From: SKVL01 sp964559575
Lineage (GTDB): Bacteria; Patescibacteriota; Minisyncoccia; Phycocordibacterales; CSBR16-193
Direction: 5' to 3'
Assembly: GCA_964559575.1 (NCBI GenBank)
Contig: CAZLGQ010000027.1
Coordinates: forward strand, 1-7,661
Length of the DNA stretch: 7,661 bases
Shown: positions 1-4,879 of the stretch, piece by piece
Position numbering within the stretch: position 1 is the first letter of the stretch
Layout of the letters: each line of letters opens with the position of its first letter
Program-made: the position numbers and the translations under genes
Notes under the pieces: generated by a model
What the model was told of the DNA's origin: nothing
The model's input: only the letters and a program-made list of their open reading frames with translations
Databases searched by the model: none

Positions 1-105
1 CTGTCGCATGGTATTTCCTTAATTAAGGATTCCCATGTTGAAGTGAACTTATGCAGATGGTTATATCAATCTAAAAATTCTTTTTTAGAGATCCGTACTC
101 TTTAA
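1..105 (+). CDS. Possible 3' end of an unidentified gene (partial at left edge)
   Basis: One + frame is open from the first base to a TAA at 103-105, giving about 34 residues that include W20, a Cys and several charged residues (it ends in LEIRTL). The other two + frames stop within 24 bases. I do not recognise the family. If real, the gene would converge on the pseudouridine synthase gene and overlap its last 35 bases. Bases 1-60 are richer in G+C (about 40%) than the rest of the window. An open run of this length has a modest chance of arising at random in DNA of this composition, so the call is weak. The alternative for this edge is a minus-strand gene starting with the ATG at 9-7. Confidence 0.3.
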   Translation: MSHGISLIKDSHVEVNLCRWLYQSKNSFLEIRTL

Positions 106-817
106 TAATGTTAACTGCATTAAGAAAATCATCGGGTAAAGGAGCTTTTATTATAATTTCTTCTCCTTTTAAATTTTTAAAACTGATCTTAAAGGAATGA
201 AGAGCTGTTCTTTTAAAACCAAGAATTTTTTCATGATTTGGTGCATATAGTGAATCACTAACTATAGGATGATTAATTGCTTTCATATGAACTCTTATCT
301 GGTGTGTTCTTCCTGTTAAAGGTTTTACTTCCAAAAAAGAAACTTCTTTATTTCTCATTAAAACCTCATACTCAGTTACAGCCTCTCTTAATTTCCCTCT
401 AGCTCCTCGTTGAGCAGACCAAAGTTTAAAATTCTTGGAACTTTTACCTATAGACCTGTCTATTTGATCTTTGTCTTTTTTAACCTCTCCATAAACAAAA
501 CATAAATAAGTTTTCTCTATTGATCTGTTTTGAAAAGATGACTTTAAATATTCAAAAGAGTTGTTATTTCTTGCAACAAGAATAACTCCCGAGGTATCTT
601 TGTCTAATCTGTGAACTACCCCCGGTCTATTTATTTCTTCGCCTGATCTTAAAACTAAAGACTCGCCAACTTTTTTGGATTCAGGATATTTATTTTCAAT
701 AAAATCAGTAAGATAAGGTCCCTTATTAACTCCATCCGGATGAATCATTAACCCCGAAGGTTTATTTATTGCAACAGTATCTTCATCTTCATATAGAATT
801 TCCGGCTCTTTATTCAT
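71..817 (-). CDS. RluA/RluD-family RNA pseudouridine synthase, lacking an S4 domain
   Basis: This is a cytoplasmic enzyme that isomerises uridine to pseudouridine in rRNA or tRNA. The 248-residue protein opens directly with the catalytic-domain start (ILYEDEDTVAINKPSGLMIHP, about 7-27). It then shows the family hallmark HRLDKDTSG at 69-77, with D72 as the expected catalytic aspartate. The later conserved block GRTHQIRVH lies at 169-177 and LHSF at 206-209. The N-terminal S4 RNA-binding domain of RluD/RluC (about 60-80 residues) is absent, so it is closer in layout to RluA or TruC, and the target uridine cannot be told from sequence. The start is ATG without a Shine-Dalgarno; the stop is TAG. 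It appears to be monocistronic, with its own promoter at 837-864 back-to-back with that of tRNA-Val. The family call is secure; the paralogue name is not. Confidence 0.95.
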   Translation of the reverse strand: MNKEPEILYEDEDTVAINKPSGLMIHPDGVNKGPYLTDFIENKYPESKKVGESLVLRSGEEINRPGVVHRLDKDTSGVILVARNNNSFEYLKSSFQNRSIEKTYLCFVYGEVKKDKDQIDRSIGKSSKNFKLWSAQRGARGKLREAVTEYEVLMRNKEVSFLEVKPLTGRTHQIRVHMKAINHPIVSDSLYAPNHEKILGFKRTALHSFKISFKNLKGEEIIIKAPLPDDFLNAVNIIKEYGSLKKNF

Positions 818-836
818 ATTAAAAACTTGTTTATAA

Positions 837-864
837 ATTTTAAAACAAACTTGATAAATATCAA
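837..864 (-). promoter_or_regulatory. Predicted sigma70-type promoter of the pseudouridine synthase gene
   Basis: Read on the minus strand, TTGATA (864-859; 5 of 6 to TTGACA) is followed after 16 bases by TAAAAT (842-837; 5 of 6 to TATAAT). The predicted start would be near 830, leaving a leader of about 12 bases before the ATG at 817 with no ribosome binding site. The -35 box is one arm of the palindrome TTGATA-AA-TATCAA (851-864), whose other arm serves the divergent tRNA-Val promoter. Confidence 0.5.
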
Positions 865-879
865 AAATTAGGTTATTTT
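851..879 (+). promoter_or_regulatory. Predicted promoter of tRNA-Val
   Basis: TTGATA at 851-856, a 17-base spacer and TATTTT at 874-879 (4 of 6 to consensus). The predicted transcription start is about 886, only two or three bases before the mature 5' end of the tRNA at 889. Its -35 box overlaps and mirrors that of the divergent pseudouridine synthase promoter. Confidence 0.5.
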
Positions 880-888
880 AGATGTATT

Positions 889-965
889 GGGCGCTTAGCT
901 CAGTTGGCTAGAGCAATCCGTTTACACCGGATAGGTCGTAGGTTCAAGTCCTACAGCGACCACCA
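889..965 (+). tRNA. tRNA-Val, anticodon UAC
   Basis: The cloverleaf folds by eye: acceptor 889-895 with 955-961, D stem GCTC/GAGC, anticodon stem ATCCG/CGGAT with loop TTTACAC (anticodon TAC at 34-36), and T stem GTAGG/CCTAC with loop TTCAAGT. The discriminator is A962 and CCA is encoded at 963-965. UAC reads GUA and, by wobble, other GUN codons. One acceptor pair is broken: G at position 3 (891) faces A at position 70 (959). Every other acceptor pair is Watson-Crick. Confidence 0.95.
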
Positions 966-994
966 ATTAAGTCTAATAAAAAAATATTTTAATG

Positions 995-1066
995 TCCTCC
1001 CGGTAGGAATCGAACCTACATTTAGGGCTTAGAAGGCCCTCGTTCTATCCATTGAACTACGGGAGG
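995..1066 (-). tRNA. tRNA-Arg, anticodon UCU
   Basis: On the minus strand the acceptor CCTCCCG/CGGGAGG encloses D stem GTTC/GAAC, anticodon stem AGGGC/GCCCT with loop CTTCTAA (anticodon TCT), and T stem GTAGG/CCTAC with loop TTCGATT. The D loop holds GGA, giving the A20 that is a known arginine identity base; the discriminator is A. The gene does not encode CCA (next bases are CAT), so the end must be added after transcription. It decodes AGA, apparently the commonest Arg codon in this AT-rich window. It converges on tRNA-Val across 29 bases. Confidence 0.95.
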
Positions 1067-1074
1067 ATACTATG

Positions 1075-1103
1075 AGTATTACAAAAACATTTAAAAATGA
1101 CAA
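1075..1103 (-). promoter_or_regulatory. Predicted promoter of tRNA-Arg(UCU)
   Basis: On the minus strand, TTGTCA (1103-1098; 5 of 6 to TTGACA), a 17-base spacer and AATACT (1080-1075; 4 of 6 to TATAAT). The start would fall at about 1068, within a couple of bases of the mature tRNA 5' end. It lies in the 63-base gap after the pilus operon, so the tRNA probably has its own transcript. Confidence 0.5.
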
Positions 1104-1129
1104 GTTTTTAAAGATAAAATGTTTTTAAT

Positions 1130-1564
1130 TTATTCAAAAAACGATTCCGGAATTTCTGTTTCTTCTTTTTCTTCATCTACCGATTCAGTTTCTTCTTCAT
1201 CTACATCTTTTTCTTCTGACTTATTTTTTTCTTTTAAAATATCTTGGATTTCAATTAACCTTTCTTCTTTTTCTTTAAAATACTTTTTAACCTTTTCCAA
1301 TTCTTCTTTATTTTTATTTATATCAATTCCTTTATTCAAACTGTCTACATCTTCAGAAATTTCCTCCGATATAAATTCTTTTTCTTGAAAATAATTTTGA
1401 TTTAAAAAGATGTATACATTAACAATAATCAAAACTATCAAAAACAAAAAAAACAGTACTGTCATAAAAACCCAGTCTTCTTTGGGTTGAGGTTTGGAAC
1501 CAGTAAAAAACCTTTTAATATTACTGATCAAATTTTTAAAAGATTTTTTATAATTTAAAGCCAT
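1130..1564 (-). CDS. Unknown single-pass membrane protein with coiled coil and acidic tail, last gene of the pil operon
   Basis: I do not recognise a named family for these 144 residues. A basic N-terminus (1-30, with KK, KR and PKE) precedes one strongly hydrophobic helix at about 31-54. A charged, probably helical or coiled-coil region follows (about 66-115), then a low-complexity Glu/Asp-rich tail (about 116-144) with almost no hydrophobic residues. The positive-inside rule suggests the N-terminus is cytoplasmic and the acidic part faces out. It begins 4 bases after the pilO-like stop and has no ribosome binding site of its own, so it is very probably co-translated with the pilus genes. 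In Proteobacteria this slot holds the lipoprotein PilP; there is no lipobox or PilP-like beta domain here. A role in pilus assembly is inferred from position only. Confidence 0.8.
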   Translation of the reverse strand: MALNYKKSFKNLISNIKRFFTGSKPQPKEDWVFMTVLFFLFLIVLIIVNVYIFLNQNYFQEKEFISEEISEDVDSLNKGIDINKNKEELEKVKKYFKEKEERLIEIQDILKEKNKSEEKDVDEEETESVDEEKEETEIPESFFE

Positions 1565-1568
1565 GATA

Positions 1569-2078
1569 TTAATCTTTCATTAATACTTCTATCTTTAAAG
1601 ATGAAGTCCATTCTCCTTCTTCTTCTCTTAAAATCAAATCTCTTACTGATATTCTATAAGGGCTGGATTCTATCATTGAAATAACCTTTTTTACACTAAT
1701 TTCATCGCCCACAATTTCAATATCAGCAGTTAAAAATCTATACTCACTTCTTTCAGAACGATTTAGATTAGAAATATTCAAATAAACATTCGCTTGCTTT
1801 CCAAATGTTTCTATTTTTTCAATAAAACTAACTATTTCAGCTTCACTGTTAATAAGAAGAAGTTCTTTGATTCTATCTATATCTTTTTCACTATCTTCTA
1901 CAAAAGATGATACTTTTCTTAATTCTATATGTTGGTCTTCATAAAAGGATATTTTACTTTCTAATCTATTTATCTCACTATTAAGAAAACTTAAATCCCA
2001 TAAAAAGAATACATATAAAGCCCAAACAGCTATAGCTAAAATTATACTTGTTATTAAAATATATTTTAAGGACTTCAT
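1569..2078 (-). CDS. pilO: PilO-like type IV pilus inner-membrane alignment protein
   Basis: PilO forms heterodimers with PilN and, with PilM, makes the inner-membrane platform of the type IV pilus machine. The 169-residue protein has the family layout: a very short cytoplasmic N-terminus, one transmembrane helix (about 5-27), a coiled coil (about 30-75) and a C-terminal alternating strand/helix region (about 78-169) consistent with the ferredoxin-like PilO fold, including an EIVSFIEKIE helix and the strand region ending at IEVLMKD. Primary sequence in this family is poorly conserved, so the call rests mainly on topology, length and position directly after the pilN-like gene (4-base gap). The stop is TAA, and no Shine-Dalgarno is seen. 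PilN/PilO-type GspL or GspM relatives are the alternative. Confidence 0.75.
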   Translation of the reverse strand: MKSLKYILITSIILAIAVWALYVFFLWDLSFLNSEINRLESKISFYEDQHIELRKVSSFVEDSEKDIDRIKELLLINSEAEIVSFIEKIETFGKQANVYLNISNLNRSERSEYRFLTADIEIVGDEISVKKVISMIESSPYRISVRDLILREEEGEWTSSLKIEVLMKD

Positions 2079-2082
2079 AAAA

Positions 2083-2637
2083 CTAATTCAATGTACCTTT
2101 AATTTGCAAAGAAAAATTTAAATTTTTCTCTTGAGTAAAACTCTCTAAGGGAATATTAACTTCTTTTATATAACTTTCTTTTTTTAAATCCTCAGAAAAA
2201 TTAAGTAATATTTCTCTATTTAAAACCTGACCAGCAACAGAAACTACCAGATCATCATTTCCATCTTCATTTCTATCTTTTTTAATTGCAAAACTTGTAA
2301 TATTCATATTTTCAGGTTTTCTTTCTTTTAACATTTCTATAATATCAACAGTTGGAATATCTTTAGTATGAGGAATTAATAAATCAGTTAAATTAGATAT
2401 ATATCCTAACCGGTCAAATGTTTTAAAATCTTCAAGATTCTCTGTTACTTCTTTGGTTTCCTCTTTTTTTTCAACAAGATCTTGTTTCTCAAGATAAACA
2501 ATTAAATATGTAGGTGCCAGTAAAAAAAATGAGATCAAACCTAAAATAAAGATAAAAATAAAAAAAACAGTCCAGCGACGAGTTTTATACTCTTTAATAA
2601 GATTACTTTTTTCTTCTTCAGTTAGAAAATTTAACAT
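2083..2637 (-). CDS. pilN: PilN-like type IV pilus assembly protein
   Basis: PilN is a bitopic membrane protein whose cytoplasmic N-terminus binds PilM and whose extracytoplasmic part pairs with PilO. This 184-residue protein has a cytoplasmic N-terminal segment (1-22, starting MLNFLTEEEK), one transmembrane helix (about 23-47), a charged coiled-coil linker (about 48-75) and a C-terminal mixed alpha/beta domain (about 85-184). Its ATG lies inside the end of pilM: the 7 bases at 2631-2637 read ATGTTAA on the minus strand and carry both the start of this gene and the TAA of pilM, which suggests translational coupling. The stop is TAG. Membership rests on topology and gene order more than on motifs. 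A DRNEDGNDD stretch near residues 121-129 resembles a calcium-binding loop but is untested. Confidence 0.8.
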   Translation of the reverse strand: MLNFLTEEEKSNLIKEYKTRRWTVFFIFIFILGLISFFLLAPTYLIVYLEKQDLVEKKEETKEVTENLEDFKTFDRLGYISNLTDLLIPHTKDIPTVDIIEMLKERKPENMNITSFAIKKDRNEDGNDDLVVSVAGQVLNREILLNFSEDLKKESYIKEVNIPLESFTQEKNLNFSLQIKGTLN

Positions 2638-3626
2638 AACTGATTTCTTCTCTTAAACTCTTTTAAAGCAAGACCAACTGTAGGTCCAAATCTTAAAGAT
2701 CTTGAGTGAGGAATATCCGGAACATGTTCGTTAAAGGTTGATATATTTTCCCAAACATTAGCTATATTAACCTCCATATCCAAACCGGAAGATATTACTT
2801 CTTTTTCAACACCATCACCAACCCTTTCTCCACATATTATAACAGTCTGTGGTTCTCCTGTTTTTTGTGATCCGTGAGAAAGCCAATAAGATCTAACTTT
2901 ATCAACCTGTTCTTTAAGCCACAAAGAGGCTTTGTGAGGATCATTCTCAGACAGAGAATCTATTCCACTGTGTAGAGTAGAGGTAAATCTGGGAATGTTT
3001 CTACTAATTATTGATATATTTGTAGCTGCTTTTTGTATATGAACTATAATATGAGTTCTTGGGTCCTCAGCGTTTACTATAGCTCTTGATAAAGAGTAAG
3101 ATTCTATTTCAAAAAACAAAGGTGTAAGATCTACTTTTTTTAAAACATCAATATAACCTTCGACTAATTTTTTAGGTAAAACCATAACAACCACCTCTTT
3201 TGCTTCTTTTTCTTTTTCACCTGTTTCAACATAATCAAAAACTACCTCATCAACCGCAAAAGGTACATTTTTCTCTAAAGTAAAAGCAACTTGATCTTCA
3301 GTTACCCCCTCTTCTTCTGGTGTTATATATGTTGTGTATATATACCCTTTTTCTTCAGGAAGAGATAGTAAAACATGCTTCGTATTAAATTCCTCTTTCA
3401 TTTCTTTAAGAGCTGATATCAATTCCTTGTTTTTTTCTATTTCTCCAGCCTTAACAACTCCCGAGGAAAGATTTTTTTCCATATAACTTTTTAATTCTAT
3501 GGATTTTTTTCCTTTTTTAAGTTCTAAAAATCTTAAAGATTCGTCTGAAACCGAAATTGAAGCCGCAGGCATAACGAGAAAAGAAGGAGTAGGAAAAGAC
3601 TTTAAAGTAATAGAATGTATACTCAT
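2631..3626 (-). CDS. pilM: PilM-like actin-fold cytoplasmic ATPase-family protein of the type IV pilus
   Basis: PilM is the cytoplasmic actin-like (FtsA/SHS2-fold) protein that binds the N-terminus of PilN. The family start is recognisable as SISVSDESLRFLELKKGKK, the counterpart of the usual GIDIGxxxIKxVEL, followed by a Lys-rich strand region, a LLSLPEE block and a C-terminal GLALKEF. I place the start at ATG 3626 (331 residues). A TTG at 3635 is in frame and would add three residues, but it sits inside a palindrome. Nucleotide-binding motifs look worn: the second phosphate motif, usually containing D-x-G, reads IIVHIQKAATN (about residues 193-203), with His in place of Asp. ATP binding is therefore doubtful. 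The gene follows ruvX by 33 bases from this ATG, with AT-rich promoter-like boxes between. Confidence 0.85.
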   Translation of the reverse strand: MSIHSITLKSFPTPSFLVMPAASISVSDESLRFLELKKGKKSIELKSYMEKNLSSGVVKAGEIEKNKELISALKEMKEEFNTKHVLLSLPEEKGYIYTTYITPEEEGVTEDQVAFTLEKNVPFAVDEVVFDYVETGEKEKEAKEVVVMVLPKKLVEGYIDVLKKVDLTPLFFEIESYSLSRAIVNAEDPRTHIIVHIQKAATNISIISRNIPRFTSTLHSGIDSLSENDPHKASLWLKEQVDKVRSYWLSHGSQKTGEPQTVIICGERVGDGVEKEVISSGLDMEVNIANVWENISTFNEHVPDIPHSRSLRFGPTVGLALKEFKRRNQLC

Positions 3627-3633
3627 ATATATC

Positions 3634-3656
3634 AAATATTATACATTATAATATTT
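3634..3656. repeat. Perfect 10-bp inverted repeat with 3-base spacer in the ruvX-pilM gap
   Basis: AAATATTATA (3634-3643), CAT, TATAATATTT (3647-3656). All stem pairs are A-T. Read on the minus strand the palindrome contains two TATAAT -10 boxes (3650-3645 and 3643-3638); the nearer one ends 11 bases before the pilM ATG. It could be an internal promoter, an operator or a weak RNA hairpin separating ruvX from pilM. AT richness makes such palindromes easier to form by chance. Confidence 0.5.
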
Positions 3657-3659
3657 AAG

Positions 3660-4052
3660 TTAAGTATCCCCAAAATTATATTTTTCCAAAAATCTTTGAA
3701 GGATTATAGCAGCTGCTGATGCATCCACATTATTATTTACTCCTTGTATTTTAAAAGCTTCTACTGTAGTAAAAAATTCAGATTCTAAATAAATAGAAGT
3801 ATTTATTTTATTTTCTAACTTTTCTTTAAAGATCTTTATATCTTTCATTATTGGATTATCTTCACCTTTAAGAGTTTGCGATCTACCTAAAACAATATTA
3901 TCAACCTTTTCTTTTTTATATATTTTTAAGATCTCTTCTATTAGATCCTTACTGTTAAACAGTGTTTTATAAGGAAAAGCTAAAGTCCCACTCTCATCAG
4001 AAAGAGCTAATCCTACTCTTTTTTTTCCATAATCTATTCCTAAAAAACGCAT
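3660..4052 (-). CDS. ruvX: RuvX/YqgF-family putative pre-16S rRNA nuclease (Holliday-junction resolvase fold)
   Basis: YqgF/RuvX proteins have an RNase H-like fold and in E. coli act in maturation of the 16S rRNA 5' end; a junction-resolvase role has also been proposed. The 130-residue length is typical. Motifs: LGIDYGKKRVGLALSD (4-19) with acidic D7; IVLGRSQTLKGE (53-64), matching the usual GLPxxxxGxE; SEFFTTVEA (91-99) in place of DERLTT-EA; and D110 with ASAAAIILQRFLE (111-123), matching the D-xAAxxILQ block. The usual DER acidic position is provided by E90 or E92. It is the first gene of the pilus operon on this strand. The start is ATG with no Shine-Dalgarno; a CATAAT box ends 7 bases upstream, so the transcript may be nearly leaderless. 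Confidence 0.93.
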   Translation of the reverse strand: MRFLGIDYGKKRVGLALSDESGTLAFPYKTLFNSKDLIEEILKIYKKEKVDNIVLGRSQTLKGEDNPIMKDIKIFKEKLENKINTSIYLESEFFTTVEAFKIQGVNNNVDASAAAIILQRFLEKYNFGDT

Positions 4053-4059
4053 ATCTTTT

Positions 4060-4065
4060 ATTATG
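4060..4065 (-). promoter_or_regulatory. Possible -10 box of the ruvX-pil operon
   Basis: CATAAT on the minus strand (5 of 6 to TATAAT) ends 7 bases before the ruvX ATG, which puts a predicted start at or next to the A of ATG. No convincing -35 hexamer is seen 16-18 bases upstream, so this rests on the -10 box and the gene boundary alone. Confidence 0.3.
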
Positions 4066-4094
4066 GTAGCTTACTATTATTTTTTTTGATAGTA

Positions 4095-4100
4095 TATAGT
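4095..4100 (+). promoter_or_regulatory. Possible -10 box of tRNA-Ser
   Basis: TATAGT (5 of 6 to TATAAT) lies 11 bases before the mature tRNA 5' end at 4112, a spacing like that at the other tRNA genes here. The -35 region (about 4071-4077) is a poor match. The tRNA is divergent from ruvX, so a promoter must lie in this 59-base gap. Confidence 0.35.
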
Positions 4101-4111
4101 TCGTACATAAA

Positions 4112-4198
4112 GGAGGGGTGCGCCGAATTGGTAAGGCAGCGGTCTTGAAAACCGCCGGGAGCAATCCCTTGCAGGTTCGAGTCCTGTCCCCTCCGCCA
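4112..4198 (+). tRNA. tRNA-Ser, anticodon UGA
   Basis: This class II tRNA has the long variable arm expected for serine (CGGGAGCAATCCCTTG, with GGGA/TCCC pairing). Acceptor GGAGGGG (4112-4118) pairs with CCCCTCC (4188-4194), the discriminator is G4195, and CCA is encoded at 4196-4198. The anticodon stem is GCGGT/ACCGC with loop CTTGAAA, giving anticodon TGA. The T arm is GCAGG/CCTGT with loop TTCGAGT. It reads UCA and, by wobble, other UCN codons. Confidence 0.96.
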
Positions 4199-4238
4199 AA
4201 AATAACTTACTATTCTAAAAAGGTTTTTTTGATATTAA

Positions 4239-4308
4239 AGTTTATCTTAAAAAATTAAGAATGAAACATTTTTTAAGATTTTAAACTGTTCTTTTTATTT
4301 TATTTTTA
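4239..4308 (+). terminator. AT-rich hairpin followed by a T-rich tract after tRNA-Ser
   Basis: Perfect 12-base arms ATCTTAAAAAAT (4244-4255) and ATTTTTTAAGAT (4268-4279) enclose a 12-base loop. Beyond a 3-base bulge, AGTTT (4239-4243) pairs with AAACT (4283-4287). A T-rich run (4291-4308) follows at once. The layout resembles an intrinsic terminator for the upstream tRNA-Ser, but the stem is nearly all A-T, so termination strength is uncertain. It also lies just upstream of the 163-residue membrane-protein gene and could act on that gene instead. Confidence 0.4.
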
Positions 4309-4309
4309 G

Positions 4310-4315
4310 TAAAAT
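4310..4315 (+). promoter_or_regulatory. Possible -10 box of the two-helix membrane-protein gene
   Basis: TAAAAT (5 of 6 to TATAAT) ends 9 bases before the ATG at 4325, implying a 5' leader of only about 2-3 bases. No clear -35 is seen because the upstream sequence is a T-rich tract. Confidence 0.35.
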
Positions 4316-4324
4316 AAAAAGAAT

Positions 4325-4816
4325 ATGAGTGAAAACGAAAACTATTTCACAAACAACGAAAGCAATGTTTTAGAGTGGAAAACCCCTGAATACCCCTTTA
4401 AAGAAAAAAGTAGAGAATGGTATATTTCTTTAGTTGTTATAGGTATAGGGTTTGTTATAGGTGCAATAATGTTGGAAAACTATATATTTGCTATTTTATC
4501 CATTGTGGCAGTATTATCAATATTTATTATAACCAGTAATCCACCTAAAGAAGTTTTGGTTTCTATTTCAAAAAAAGGTGTAAGTATAGGTTCAAAAGAA
4601 TATCATTATTCAAAAATTGAAAGTTTTTGGGTTAATGAACTGGAAGAACCTCCCAGACTTTTAATAAAAACTAGAGATCCTTTATCTTCTTTAATAAGTA
4701 TTCAAATAATAGGAGTAGATGAAGACGATGTTAGAATAAAAATGATCAGATATGTTGAAGAAGAAGAAATGTATGAACCTGTAATTCAACGTTTAATGGA
4801 ACATTTGGGAATCTAA
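4325..4816 (+). CDS. Hypothetical membrane protein with two N-terminal transmembrane helices and a soluble C-terminal domain
   Basis: I cannot name this 163-residue protein. A polar N-terminus (1-32) contains LEWKTPEYPFKEKS. A tight hairpin of two hydrophobic helices follows (about 33-50 and 53-70), joined by LEN, and then a C-terminal domain of short beta-strand-like segments (KEVLVSISKKGVSIG, KIESFWVNE, RLLIKT) and a final helix near 148-161. The pattern of two helices followed by a strand-rich domain resembles membrane-anchored bacterial PH-like proteins; that is an inference from layout, not from motifs. Both termini are predicted cytoplasmic. The gene stands alone between two tRNA genes and appears to have a nearly leaderless transcript. 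The ATG start has no Shine-Dalgarno. Confidence 0.85.
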   Translation: MSENENYFTNNESNVLEWKTPEYPFKEKSREWYISLVVIGIGFVIGAIMLENYIFAILSIVAVLSIFIITSNPPKEVLVSISKKGVSIGSKEYHYSKIESFWVNELEEPPRLLIKTRDPLSSLISIQIIGVDEDDVRIKMIRYVEEEEMYEPVIQRLMEHLGI

Positions 4817-4819
4817 ATA

Positions 4820-4848
4820 TTGCCCATCAATCAATAAGTAGTTATACT
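4820..4848 (+). promoter_or_regulatory. Predicted promoter of tRNA-Arg(GCG)
   Basis: TTGCCC (4820-4825; 4 of 6 to TTGACA), a 17-base spacer and TATACT (4843-4848; 5 of 6 to TATAAT). The predicted start is near 4855, giving a pre-tRNA leader of about 25 bases. It starts four bases after the stop of the preceding gene. A weaker TAAATT at 4866-4871 would start transcription closer to the tRNA. Confidence 0.4.
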
Positions 4849-4879
4849 GCCTTTAAAGTTTTAAATAAATTTGTAAAAA

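Noticed and set aside
1..9. Possible minus-strand gene start (ATG at 9-7, preceded by AAGGA)
   Set aside because: Only three codons are visible, and Shine-Dalgarno sequences are not used by the other genes here, so it cannot be supported as a feature. Kept as an alternative for the left edge.
966..994. Possible terminator between the convergent tRNA-Val and tRNA-Arg(UCU)
   Set aside because: Only the short palindrome AAAATATTTT (981-990) and an A/T run are present; there is no stable stem.
1119..1388. Plus-strand open frame of 89 codons rich in Ser and Phe
   Set aside because: It is the antisense of the Glu/Lys-rich 144-residue membrane-protein gene; GAA/AAA codons read backwards give TTC/TTT and TCT runs. 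No independent start signal or family resemblance.
3627..3635. Upstream TTG start for pilM (three extra residues)
   Set aside because: The TTG codon sits inside the AT palindrome and close behind the TATAAT box, and an ATG follows three codons later, which is the simpler start.
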